A stretch of 64,000 nucleotides of DNA from NCBI RefSeq assembly GCF_900102785.1, contig NZ_FNGC01000003.1, forward strand, positions 253,964 to 317,963. The letters are read 5' to 3'. The DNA is from Arthrobacter sp. ok362. GTDB lineage: Bacteria > Actinomycetota > Actinomycetes > Actinomycetales > Micrococcaceae. The notes beneath the pieces are model-generated. The model ran no database searches. It was not told the origin of the DNA and was given only the letters and a program-made list of their open reading frames with translations. Positions 1 to 7,915 of the stretch are shown piece after piece (position 1 is the first letter of the stretch; each line of letters begins with the position of its first letter). The position numbers and the translations under genes were made by a program.

Positions 1-95
1 GACAGGGAAGAACCGCGAGAATCCGCGGAATACAGATCAAACTAGTGTGCCGAAAAGTGGCTAAACGGGTTTTCAATTCCCCCCATCTCCACATA
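1..95 (+). other. tmRNA 3'-end-like segment (candidate attachment site)
   Basis: Positions 68-94 read like the end of an actinobacterial tmRNA: a T-loop-like ttcaatt followed by ccatctccac, the usual 3' acceptor strand that would pair with a 5' ggggatg. The T-arm is not clean, because two extra T residues disturb the expected gggttcaattccc stem. This is therefore either the true 3' end of ssrA with an odd arm or a degraded copy left by an element that integrated there. The 5' half lies outside the window, so I cannot tell which. Confidence 0.3.
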
Positions 96-137
96 GGAGC
101 CCCGGCAACGGTGCTCCACCCCGTATTGGGTTCACAG

Positions 138-171
138 AACTCCCCGCTGACTTCGGTCGGCGGGGAGTTTT
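138..171 (+). terminator. Rho-independent terminator with UUCG loop
   Basis: A 14-bp stem (aactccccgctgac against gtcggcggggagtt, one G-T wobble) closes on a ttcg tetraloop and is followed by T residues. It would end transcription of whatever RNA or gene comes from the left edge, possibly ssrA. Confidence 0.75.
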
Positions 172-586
172 GTGCGTTCGGAGTGGTTTCCATCCTGATA
201 GCGATGGAATCGCCACATCGTCATCGTTTCCGGGAGTGGTCCTGGGCGGCGGCGCTCGGGCTGGGGTTCGCGGGGATGTTGCTGGCTCCGTCGGTGTTCT
301 TTGGTCCTCTTTCACCCGCATTGGGTGACGACTGCCCCCACTGGAAGCGGTAGCTTGGCGCATATGTGATTGACCACCTCTATCGCTGTGTGAGACCTCA
401 CCAAAGGCTCCCGCCGTCTAGCGGACGGCCCGCGGAAGGAGAAGGGATGCGCAACTGTTACCGCGTGATGTGCTGCTCGCTGATCATCGGTGACTCGCGG
501 TGTGGCCGGCTGGACAAGTCGACCCGATCCAGAAGAAGGACATTCGGGGAGGCCCGAATCGTCACAGGCGCGCCGGGTTGCCGGGA
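172..586. other. Gene-less stretch upstream of the ClC gene
   Basis: About 415 bases without a convincing gene. A small hairpin (ttccatc/gatggaa) lies at 188-209. Short open frames here have no recognisable product and look like chance. The promoter for the ClC-YrhK-gadB genes should lie here, but I cannot place it with confidence. Confidence 0.4.
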
Positions 587-1963
587 ATGAGCCAGCCTGC
601 CGCTTCGGCGCCCAGTATCGATCCGGTGGCCGTGATTCGTTCCAGAGCGTACCTCGCTGCGCTGGTGCTGGCAGCGGTCTTGGGCGTCCCCATCTCGATC
701 ATTGCGTACGGTTTTCTCGCTTTGGTCGCGGCGGTCCAGCGGTTCGTCTTCACCGGGCTGCCGGATCAAGTCCTCGGGGGTCCTGCTCCTGCGTGGTGGC
801 CGGTTCCCTGGTTGGTGCTCTGTGGGCTGTTGACGGCGTTGACCATCCGGTATCTGCCCGGAACCGGGGGCCACTCACCCGCTTTCGGATTCAAGACGGG
901 CGGCAGTCCGCCCAGCGGCCGGGAGCTCGTGGGGATCGTTCTCGCGGCGCTGACCACGCTCAGCCTGGGCGCGGTGCTCGGGCCCGAGGGGCCGCTGATC
1001 GCGATCGGTGGCGGCCTCGGGGCGTTGGCGGTGCACCTGGTGAAGAAGGACGCTCCGCCGATGGCCCTGACGATCATGGCGTCGGCTGGCAGCTTCGCAG
1101 CGATCAGTACCCTGCTCGGGTCTCCCGTGCTCGGTGCATTCCTGATCATGGAGGCCGCGGGGATCGGCGGAATGACGCTGAGTCTGGTGGCCCTGCCCGG
1201 ACTGCTCGCTTCTGGCGTCGGGGCGCTGGTGTTCGTCGGCTTGGATGGCTGGACCGGGTTGGGCACCTTCTCCCTGGCGCTGCCCGTGGTGCCGCCTGCG
1301 GTGGCGCCGACGCTGGCGTCGTTGGGCTGGGCGGTAATCATGGGCGCGGTCGGCGCGCTGTTGGGATGGTTGATCCGCTGGGTCGCGCTGTCGCTTCGTC
1401 CGGTCGTGCATCTGAACCGGGTGTTGGTGACGTCTGCGCTCGGCTTGCTGATCGGTCTTACCGCGATGGCATACCAATTGATCTCCGGGCACAGCTTCAC
1501 GCAGGTGCTGTTCTCGGGGCAGGACGGACTTCCGGAGCTGGTCGAACACGCCGCGGACTATCCGCTTGCTGTGCTGGTCCTGCTGATCGCTTGCAAGGCC
1601 TTGGCCTACGGGCTCTCGCTGAGCGCATTCCGTGGTGGGCCGGTGTTCCCGTCAATGTTCATCGGTGCGGCGCTCGGTATTGCTGCTAGTGGGTTGCCCG
1701 GAATGAATCTCGCGGCAGGGATCGGCATGGGAATGGGAGCCATGTGCGCAGCTATGCTGCGGCTGCCGTTGACGTCGACGCTGCTGGCCACGCTGCTGCT
1801 GGGAGTGGACGGTGTGGCCGTAACACCACAGGTGGTGGTGGCTGTGGCGGTGGCCTTCGTGATCACCAATGTGCTCCCGGTCCCGGGCCCGAGGGCGTCC
1901 GTGGCGCCTGACGATGCCGGCAGCGTCCAACATCGGGCTCCCTCGGAGGCGGACCATGACTGA
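587..1963 (+). CDS. ClC-family chloride channel or Cl-/H+ antiporter
   Basis: A 458-residue polytopic membrane protein of the ClC family. The family signatures are visible in order: GTGGHSPAFGF near residue 100, LGPEGP near residue 134 (the gating-glutamate loop, normally GxEGP), GSPVLGAFLIMEA, and GGPVFPSMFIGAALG in the C-terminal half (the GxFxP-type loop). No CBS domains follow. The start is uncertain: ATG 587 has only a weak ribosome site, and an upstream GTG at 500 would add 29 unconserved residues. The stop overlaps the next start by 8 bases, so the two are probably translationally coupled. With gadB two genes downstream, a role as the electrical shunt in acid resistance is a reasonable inference, as known for enterobacterial ClC; substrate and stoichiometry cannot be read here. 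Confidence 0.88.
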   Translation: MSQPAASAPSIDPVAVIRSRAYLAALVLAAVLGVPISIIAYGFLALVAAVQRFVFTGLPDQVLGGPAPAWWPVPWLVLCGLLTALTIRYLPGTGGHSPAFGFKTGGSPPSGRELVGIVLAALTTLSLGAVLGPEGPLIAIGGGLGALAVHLVKKDAPPMALTIMASAGSFAAISTLLGSPVLGAFLIMEAAGIGGMTLSLVALPGLLASGVGALVFVGLDGWTGLGTFSLALPVVPPAVAPTLASLGWAVIMGAVGALLGWLIRWVALSLRPVVHLNRVLVTSALGLLIGLTAMAYQLISGHSFTQVLFSGQDGLPELVEHAADYPLAVLVLLIACKALAYGLSLSAFRGGPVFPSMFIGAALGIAASGLPGMNLAAGIGMGMGAMCAAMLRLPLTSTLLATLLLGVDGVAVTPQVVVAVAVAFVITNVLPVPGPRASVAPDDAGSVQHRAPSEADHD

Positions 1964-2657
1964 GAACTCGAGCGCCGGTCGTTCGACCGGACGGGAGCGG
2001 TGGATCGCCTGGTTGTTCATCATTGGCTCGAGTCTGTTCGCTTTGGGGGCAGTGCCGTTATACGCCGAGGCCGTGGGATTGCGCTTGTGTGCAGCCACAT
2101 TCTTCGTCGGCTCGCTGTTCTTCACCTGTGCGGCGTTCCTGCAGTACCGCGAAGCCGTTGACGCGCTCCCGGCCGTGGGTGCCACGCGGCGCCATTCGTT
2201 TTGGATATGGGCGCCGCGGAATCTCGGCTGGCTCGCTGGCGCGATTCAACTCGCCGGCACGCTGTGGTTCAACTGGAGTACGGGAAACGCACTGCGGGAC
2301 AACCTCAGTGCGGCGTTGACCGAGCAACGGGTGTGGCGACCCGATGCTCTGGGTTCAGTCGCCTTCCTCGTTTCAAGCTGCGTGGCGTTGCGGGATGCCG
2401 GTCGCGGCGCCATTGCCGGCCGACCCAGGCCTCGGACGTGGAAGATCGGCGTGGTGAACGTCGCCGGCTCTGTTGCGTTCGGCATCTCGGCTGTCGCGGC
2501 CTTTGTCATACCGTCGAGCGGCGATGTCTGGAACGCCGAGCTGTCCAATCTCGGCACACTCGTGGGAGCCCTGTGCTTCCTCACCGGCGCGATTCTGATG
2601 CTGAGCCCCGATTCCACCCATGCCTCGGTTGCTACGGACCGGGGAACTCATCCGTAA
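1956..2657 (+). CDS. YrhK-like membrane protein
   Basis: A 233-residue protein with about six hydrophobic segments. Two stretches, WLFIIGSSLFALGAVP followed by FFVGSLFFTCAAFLQY, and later NLGWLAGAIQLAGTLWF, match the pattern of the YrhK domain found in small bacterial membrane proteins of unknown function. The ATG at 1956 has a ggagg-type site just upstream and overlaps the end of the ClC gene. It lies between ClC and glutamate decarboxylase, which suggests a shared stress role, but no biochemical function can be assigned. It has neither the length nor the motifs of the GadC glutamate/GABA antiporter. Confidence 0.65.
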   Translation: MTENSSAGRSTGRERWIAWLFIIGSSLFALGAVPLYAEAVGLRLCAATFFVGSLFFTCAAFLQYREAVDALPAVGATRRHSFWIWAPRNLGWLAGAIQLAGTLWFNWSTGNALRDNLSAALTEQRVWRPDALGSVAFLVSSCVALRDAGRGAIAGRPRPRTWKIGVVNVAGSVAFGISAVAAFVIPSSGDVWNAELSNLGTLVGALCFLTGAILMLSPDSTHASVATDRGTHP

Positions 2658-2689
2658 CCCCCTTTTCAACAGTCTCCAAAGGAGAAGTG

Positions 2690-4069
2690 ATGTCAGAAAA
2701 TTTCCAACCGGCGGATGCCGACGTGACGCTGTTCGGCAACCGATTTATCACCCAGGAAGTTCCGAGCCGGGAGTTCCCGGAGACCGGCATTCCTGCTCAG
2801 GACGCTTTGCGGCTGGTGTCGGAGGACCTGGCGCTGGAGGGTGATCCGGCCCGGAACCTGGCGACCTTCGTGACCACGTGGATGGAGCCTCAGGCCCAGC
2901 AGATCATCGCCGCGAACCTGCACCGCAATTTCATCGACCACGCCGAATATCCCCGCACGGCCGAGATCGAGCAGCGCTGCATTCGGATGCTCGCCGACCT
3001 CTTCCACGCGCCCGGCGAGACGACCGGTGCCCGAACCCAGGGATCGTCCGAGGCGATCATGCTCGGCGGCCTGTCCCTGAAGTGGAACTGGCGCAAGCGT
3101 CGCGAGGCCGCCGGTGCGCCGACGTCGAGCCCGAACCTGGTGTTCGGCGGCGACGTGCATGTCGTGTGGGAGAAGTTCTGCCGCTACTTCGACGTCGAGC
3201 CGCGGATCGTGCCGCTGCAGCCGGGGAAGTACACAATCGGCCCCGACGACGTGCAGGCCCATGTCGATGAGAACACCATCGGTGTCGCAGCCGTGCTGGG
3301 TACGACGTTCACCGGGCACAAGGACGACATCGTCGGCATCAACGACCTGCTGCTACGGATCAAGCGTGAGCGGGGCCTTGATGTGCCGTTGCACGTGGAC
3401 GGGGCCAGTGGGGGATTCGTCTGGCCCTTCCTCTACCCGGACTCCGAGTGGGACTTCCGGCTCGAGCAGGTCCGCTCGATCAATGTCTCCGGACACAAGT
3501 TCGGGCTGGTCTATCCCGGCATCGGCTGGCTGATCTTCCGGGAGAAGTCCGACCTGGCCAAGGACCTCGTCTTCGAGGAGAACTACCTCGGCAAGACCGA
3601 CTCGACCTTCACCCTGAACTTCTCCACCGGCTCGTCGATGGTTCTCGCCCAGTACTACAACTTCGTGCGCTACGGCCGCGCCGGTTACACCTACATCATG
3701 GAGAACATGCAGACCAACGCCCGCGTCCTCGCCGAAAAGTTGGAAGCCATGGGCCGGTTCGAGATCATCGGCCCCGACGAGGAGCAACTTCCCCTGGTCG
3801 CGTTCCGGCTCGCCGCCGACACCGGGTACGACGAGTTCGACATTGCCTGGCAGCTCTCTGCCGAGCGCGGCTGGATGGTGCCGGCATACACCCTGCCGCC
3901 GAACGCCCAAGACGTGACGATCATGCGGGCCCTCGTCAAGGAAACGATGAGCCGCGAGCACGTCGACACGCTCGCCCGAGACATCGAAGAGGCGTGCTCC
4001 ACGCTGGCGAAGAAGGGCGGCGCGCACGAATCCGAACGAAACAAGATCGTCACCGGACCCGGCCATTGA
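2690..4069 (+). CDS. gadB: Glutamate decarboxylase, PLP-dependent
   Basis: A 459-residue enzyme that would convert L-glutamate to GABA and CO2, consuming a proton. Length matches the 466-residue E. coli GadB. HVDGASGG (Asp238, PLP ring nitrogen) and SGHKFGLVYPG (Lys270, Schiff base) are both present, as is the N-terminal ARNLATFVTTWMEP segment. The ATG at 2690 is preceded by aaaggagaagtg. The chain ends in GPGH; E. coli GadB also carries a C-terminal His that plugs the active site at neutral pH, so the terminal His459 may be meaningful, but this is inference. It sits 32 bp after the YrhK-like gene. No glutamate/GABA antiporter is encoded nearby. Confidence 0.95.
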   Translation: MSENFQPADADVTLFGNRFITQEVPSREFPETGIPAQDALRLVSEDLALEGDPARNLATFVTTWMEPQAQQIIAANLHRNFIDHAEYPRTAEIEQRCIRMLADLFHAPGETTGARTQGSSEAIMLGGLSLKWNWRKRREAAGAPTSSPNLVFGGDVHVVWEKFCRYFDVEPRIVPLQPGKYTIGPDDVQAHVDENTIGVAAVLGTTFTGHKDDIVGINDLLLRIKRERGLDVPLHVDGASGGFVWPFLYPDSEWDFRLEQVRSINVSGHKFGLVYPGIGWLIFREKSDLAKDLVFEENYLGKTDSTFTLNFSTGSSMVLAQYYNFVRYGRAGYTYIMENMQTNARVLAEKLEAMGRFEIIGPDEEQLPLVAFRLAADTGYDEFDIAWQLSAERGWMVPAYTLPPNAQDVTIMRALVKETMSREHVDTLARDIEEACSTLAKKGGAHESERNKIVTGPGH

Positions 4070-4096
4070 CCCAGTGCAACCATTGACCCAGTGCAA
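4063..4096. repeat. Two tandem 17-bp repeats over the gadB stop codon
   Basis: Two perfect adjacent copies of ccattgacccagtgcaa at 4063-4079 and 4080-4096. The first contains the gadB stop codon (tga, 4067-4069), so the second copy duplicates the end of the gene. It looks like a recent slippage or end-joining duplication. Confidence 0.95.
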
Positions 4097-4180
4097 CGGT
4101 GACGCCGGGCCCGACACATCAGGCCGGAAGAACCCGAAGGCCCTTCCGCGTCGCGGACGGATTCTCCATACTTGGCAATC

Positions 4181-6043
4181 ATGCAGATGGACATACAGAA
4201 ACAAAACCACTATCACCCGTCGCCGCGCGACTGGTCGGACCAAGTCATCTACTTCCTGCTGATAGACCGTTTCTCCAACCAACTGGAGGATGGCTACAAG
4301 GACGCCGCCGGGCAGATCGTGCAGGGCAGCACGCCGCTGTTTTCGCCGGGGGACACGAACAACGCCGTACAGGCCGCGACCGACATACAGAATTGGGAGA
4401 ATGCGGGATCCCAATGGCTCGGCGGGACCCTGAAGGGGATACAGTCCAAACTTGGCTACCTGAAAAGGCTCGGGGTCACCGCGCTCTGGATCAGCCCCAT
4501 ACTGCGTCAACGTCCCGGCGCGGATGACTACCACGGCTACGGCACGCAGAACTTCCTCGAAGTTGACCCCCACTTCGGCACAGCCCAGGCTTTCAAAGAG
4601 CTGGTGACCGCTGCCCACGACGCCGGGCTCTACGTCATCCTCGACGTCATCCTCAACCACTCCGCGGACGTGTTCCAGTACAACACTGTCGATCCCACCA
4701 CGGGACAGCCCTACGTTCCAGTGTGGACCGGCGCCACGTATCCGGTCACCGGTTGGCGCGACCCCGACGGCCTTCCAAGCCTGCCGTTCCCCGCGCCGGT
4801 TGATCCGCCTGATATGGACAGCGCGGTATGGCCGCGTGAACTCCAGGCCGACGGCGCCTTTACCCGCAAGGGTCAGATCGTCCACTGGGACGATCCCCAG
4901 GAGACGACCGAGGGGGACTTCTTTGGGCTAAAGGACATCCACCAGGGAACCGGGCCGGTGGACGAGTACCAGCCGTCCGCAGCCTTCCAAACCCTCGTCG
5001 AGGCGTATAAACACTGGATTGCCGACGCAGACATCGACGGCTTCCGCGTGGACACGGTCAAGCACATGGACCCGGGCGCCACACGATACTTCGCCTCCGC
5101 CATTCATGAATTCGCCCAGACGATCGGCAAGGATTCATTTTTCCTCGTCGGAGAAATCACCGGGAGCCGCGAAGAGGCCATCAGGCTCCGGGACGAAACC
5201 GGGCTCGATGCTGCTTTGGGCTTGGCTGATGTGCAAGGACGAATGGTCGATGCAGTCAAGGGCTGGGGCGACCCCGCCGGCTACTTCGATCTCTTCCGCA
5301 ACTCAATCCAGGTCGATAAAGCGACCCACACTTGGTTCCGCAACCACGTCGTCACAGCCTTTGACGACCACGACCTGGTCCGCCAAGGGAAAAGCTACAA
5401 GGCACGGTTCGCCGCCGACCAGGACGGCCAGGCCCTGGAGCTTGCCATCCTTGCCCTGAACGCCACCACCCTCGGTATCCCGTGCATCTACTACGGCAGC
5501 GAGCAGCAATTCGACGGGAAATTCCCGCCGAAGGTCAATCCGCAGCCCACGGACGACTTCAAGGCAGACCGGTACATCAGGGAAGCGATGTTCGGCGGCC
5601 CCTTCGGATCGTTCCGCAGCCGCGGCAGGCACTTCTTCGACGAGTCACGGGACAGCTATCAGGAACTTGGGAAAATCCTGGCCGTACGGAAGAAGGAACT
5701 CGCGCTCCGGCGCGGCCGGCAGTACCTGCGCCCCATCTCCGACGACGGCGTCACCTTCTGGTACCCGGAACGCATCGGTGCCGGAAGGATGACTTCAATC
5801 GTGGCCTGGAGCCGGATTCTGTCGGACCGAGAGGTTGTCTGCGCCATCAACACTGATTGGGCCGCCCAGAGAACAGCATGGGTGACCATTGATGTCGGCC
5901 TGCATTCAGCCGGCGACAAGTTCGAGTGCCTCTATTCAACGGACCAGAACAAGGTGGGATCGCTGGCCGCCGCCGAGCCACGGAACGGCATGGCGATAAG
6001 GATTGAGGTCCCCCCGGCGGGTTTCGTCGTCCTAGGGCCGTAG
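4181..6043 (+). CDS. GH13 alpha-amylase family glycosidase
   Basis: A 620-residue alpha-glucan-active enzyme of the GH13 clan. Conserved regions appear in order: VILDVILNHSAD near residue 155 (region I), GFRVDTVKH with the nucleophile Asp near 291 (region II), LVGEITG with the acid/base Glu near 325 (region III), and FDDHD with the third carboxylate near 396 (region IV). A non-catalytic beta-sandwich follows. There is no signal peptide, so it probably acts on intracellular oligosaccharides. The start is unclear: ATG 4181, ATG 4187 and TTG 4172 all lack a good ribosome site. It lies 111 bp after gadB and may have its own promoter. Specificity (amylase, trehalose-related or transferase) cannot be decided by eye. 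Confidence 0.85.
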   Translation: MQMDIQKQNHYHPSPRDWSDQVIYFLLIDRFSNQLEDGYKDAAGQIVQGSTPLFSPGDTNNAVQAATDIQNWENAGSQWLGGTLKGIQSKLGYLKRLGVTALWISPILRQRPGADDYHGYGTQNFLEVDPHFGTAQAFKELVTAAHDAGLYVILDVILNHSADVFQYNTVDPTTGQPYVPVWTGATYPVTGWRDPDGLPSLPFPAPVDPPDMDSAVWPRELQADGAFTRKGQIVHWDDPQETTEGDFFGLKDIHQGTGPVDEYQPSAAFQTLVEAYKHWIADADIDGFRVDTVKHMDPGATRYFASAIHEFAQTIGKDSFFLVGEITGSREEAIRLRDETGLDAALGLADVQGRMVDAVKGWGDPAGYFDLFRNSIQVDKATHTWFRNHVVTAFDDHDLVRQGKSYKARFAADQDGQALELAILALNATTLGIPCIYYGSEQQFDGKFPPKVNPQPTDDFKADRYIREAMFGGPFGSFRSRGRHFFDESRDSYQELGKILAVRKKELALRRGRQYLRPISDDGVTFWYPERIGAGRMTSIVAWSRILSDREVVCAINTDWAAQRTAWVTIDVGLHSAGDKFECLYSTDQNKVGSLAAAEPRNGMAIRIEVPPAGFVVLGP

Positions 6044-6074
6044 ATCACAGGGCCCTAATCAATTTCGTTGACAA

Positions 6075-6110
6075 AGGGAAGGGAAGTGTCTTCCGACACT
6101 TCCCTTCCCT
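6075..6110. terminator. Bidirectional terminator hairpin
   Basis: A perfect 16-bp stem (agggaagggaagtgtc and its complement) with a ttcc loop, placed between the convergent GH13 and SHOCT genes. There is no long T tract on either side, but position and strength fit a shared terminator. Confidence 0.75.
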
Positions 6111-6127
6111 CACCCGACACCCGAAAG

Positions 6128-6469
6128 TCACGTGCCGAGGACTTTCGCCTTCTGCGCCACGAACTCCTCTTCGGTCAGAATCCCTTGCTCCTTCAGCGCA
6201 CCGAGCTCCTTGAGCTGCTGGATGGCGTCGTCGCTGATGCCGCCTGCCGCGGGCGGAGGTGGAGGCGGCTGCTGCTGGTAGACGGGCTGCTGGTATTCAG
6301 GTTGTTGCTGCTGACCCATCTGCTGGTCGTAGGCCTCTTGCTGCTTGGCCGCGGTCGCGGCGTCCTTCTCGGCAAACTTCGAAGCCTGCCGGCGCTGGAC
6401 GCGGCCGCTGACCGCCGATGCCGTTCCGGCAACTACCGCCGTCCGGGCCACACCCCTAAGAAGTCCCAT
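6128..6469 (-). CDS. SHOCT domain protein
   Basis: A 113-residue protein. The first 30 residues are hydrophobic then basic, followed by a Gln/Pro-rich linker (about residues 42-75) and a C-terminal SHOCT motif: DDAIQQLKELGALKEQGILTEEEF, in two halves, near residues 80-105. SHOCT is a short helical domain usually found at protein ends and thought to mediate oligomerisation. The ATG at 6469 has a ggggaaga site. It lies 36 bp downstream of the DUF6325 gene on the same strand, a pairing I know from other actinobacteria. Function is unknown; a membrane-associated or stress role is only a guess. Confidence 0.85.
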   Translation of the reverse strand: MGLLRGVARTAVVAGTASAVSGRVQRRQASKFAEKDAATAAKQQEAYDQQMGQQQQPEYQQPVYQQQPPPPPPAAGGISDDAIQQLKELGALKEQGILTEEEFVAQKAKVLGT

Positions 6470-6505
6470 AATTCTTCCCCTCTCACATTTGTTCTGCGTC
6501 AGCTC

Positions 6506-6982
6506 TTATGCGCCGGTCTCCGGCGGAACGGCGTCGAGGGCCTCGAGGGCGTCGAGTGCTTCCATCACGTCCGGCGCAGGAATCCGTGTGCTCGCGACAA
6601 GCTCGCCCCCGCTTTCGCGAACGGCCGCTACAAAGGGTGCTGCCCATGTGTTCTCGTAGACGATGAGCGCAGCGACCGTCCCGGGGAGCAACTCGGCCGT
6701 CGCCTCGGCGATATCGTCATCGCCCAGAAGCCCGGTCCGCGCACCTTCGAAGTAGGAGAACGAGGCCGCCGGACCGCCTGGGTCGGTAAGTTCGAGCACT
6801 TCGACGGTGCCGTCCTCGGTCTTCATGACGACGAGGAGATCGAAGAGGCGGATCACACCCTGTTCGACGAGCTTGACCATTTCCTCGCTCGGCCGTCCCG
6901 TCAGTCCCGCCACGGGGAACTCGAGGAGTACGAAGTCGACCGGCCCGTGGGCCTCGGTCTCCGGTGTGGTAGTCACTGGCAT
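6506..6982 (-). CDS. DUF6325 family protein
   Basis: A 158-residue acidic protein with GPVDFVLLEFPVAGLTG at the start, VIRLFDLLVVMKTEDG in the first half and a C-terminal Ala/Leu-rich repeat (EALDALEALDA). This matches the DUF6325 family, small actinobacterial proteins often found next to SHOCT-domain proteins. The ATG at 6982 follows ccggaggaat; an in-frame GTG-type start 25 codons upstream would add non-conserved sequence. Probably co-transcribed with the SHOCT gene. Function is unknown. Confidence 0.8.
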   Translation of the reverse strand: MPVTTTPETEAHGPVDFVLLEFPVAGLTGRPSEEMVKLVEQGVIRLFDLLVVMKTEDGTVEVLELTDPGGPAASFSYFEGARTGLLGDDDIAEATAELLPGTVAALIVYENTWAAPFVAAVRESGGELVASTRIPAPDVMEALDALEALDAVPPETGA

Positions 6983-7228
6983 TCCTCCGGTCTGTTTCGA
7001 GCGCACCGTCCAGCGCGCTGTCCTTAGTGTGGACGTCCCCTCCCGGGGCGTCACCACCCGCGTCGAATGATTCCGTTGTCGAGCCCCGGCAACGCCATGG
7101 GGCCGAGTTATCGGTCAGGACGCTGGCTCTCCCGACGAGGATCTCAAGAACACTAAAGCGCCAACGGGAGTCCCGCCGCATCATCCGTTTCGGGTGAGCC
7201 TAATGCGCGCCGAAGCGCACTAAAAGAG

Positions 7229-7272
7229 AAACCACGGAAGGCCGGAAGCAACAGCTTCCGGCCTTCGGTGGT
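7229..7272. terminator. Strong hairpin, probable terminator
   Basis: A 20-bp stem with a single mismatch (aaccacggaaggccggaagc against gcttccggccttcggtggtt) and a 4-base loop. It begins right at the stop codon of the small gene 7272-7409 on the minus strand and should end that transcript before the DUF6325 gene. Confidence 0.8.
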
Positions 7273-7409
7273 TATCCGCGCTTCTTGATGTGTGCCACGG
7301 GATCGGTGTGGGCATCAACGATGTGCTTCGCCTTTTTCTCGGCCCGTTTTTCCTTGATCGTCTTAACCGACTTCTTCGACACGCTCTGGTGCGGCGTCTT
7401 GTCAGGCAT
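7272..7409 (-). CDS. Small basic conserved protein (45 aa)
   Basis: A short gene that simple length cut-offs miss. It encodes 45 residues beginning MPDKTPHQSVSKKSVKTIKE and ending HIKKRG, with about a third Lys or Arg. Start ATG 7409 is preceded on its strand by gggagagcac, and the TAA stop abuts a strong terminator hairpin. From memory, near-identical short Lys-rich proteins occur in other Arthrobacter genomes, but I cannot name a family. The composition suggests nucleic-acid or ribosome binding; this is inference. Confidence 0.7.
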   Translation of the reverse strand: MPDKTPHQSVSKKSVKTIKEKRAEKKAKHIVDAHTDPVAHIKKRG

Positions 7410-7456
7410 GGTGCTCTCCCTCACGGCAGGGGCCCGGAATAGCCCCGTCTTTTAAG

Positions 7457-7828
7457 CTACGCCTCGGGAACCGCGGCGTCCACGATCCCTGCGAAGCGGC
7501 TGCCGACACCATCATAAATACTGCGCACGAGCCCGGGGCCGAGCACGGGGATGTCGCGGGCCTCGTGGTGGGCGCAGCAGACATAGGTGAAGTCCGGCCA
7601 CCATTTCTTGGGCCGTGCGGCTTCGGAGAATCCACAGACGGCGCAGGTGAGCTGGACCCAGACGGGTCGCTTGCCGGTCCGGTTTGCCTTGGACTGAACC
7701 AGCCACGCCGGGGGATTGTCCAGCAGCTCGCCGAGCTCGGCCTCGGACAGCCGTGAGGGGATGCCGTGACGGTGCGCCATTTCCAGGGGTATATCGAGGA
7801 TCTGGGCTGCTTCACGTCGGGTAACCAT
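7457..7828 (-). CDS. Conserved hypothetical protein with Cys/His metal-site pattern
   Basis: A 123-residue protein I do not recognise. The first 40 residues (MVTRREAAQILDIPLEMAHR...) look like a small helix-turn-helix or excisionase-type fold. The middle holds CAVC (Cys62, Cys65) and YVCCAHH (Cys84, Cys85, His87, His88), a plausible zinc site. It ends in a hydrophobic LVRSIYDGVGSRFAGIV segment. It stands alone on its strand, 47 bp upstream of the 45-residue basic protein. Confidence 0.65.
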   Translation of the reverse strand: MVTRREAAQILDIPLEMAHRHGIPSRLSEAELGELLDNPPAWLVQSKANRTGKRPVWVQLTCAVCGFSEAARPKKWWPDFTYVCCAHHEARDIPVLGPGLVRSIYDGVGSRFAGIVDAAVPEA

Positions 7829-7915
7829 CCTTCAACGATACGGGAACGACGGCGGCCCGGAGCCACCGGTGGCGGACAGCAGGCGGATACGCCGCCAGCG
7901 GAGTGCCGAGGGTCC

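Noticed and set aside
45..353. A short plus-strand frame at the left edge
   Set aside because: It crosses the UUCG terminator hairpin and the tmRNA-like end, has no ribosome site and no recognisable product.
490..1689. A 399-codon frame on the plus strand within the ClC gene
   Set aside because: It is out of frame with the clearly conserved ClC protein, has Arg/Gly-rich composition and no domain signal, as expected for a shadow in GC-rich DNA.
2690..6043. gadB and the GH13 gene as one functional operon
   Set aside because: The 111-bp gap, the repeat insertion after gadB and the unrelated function give no support for linkage.
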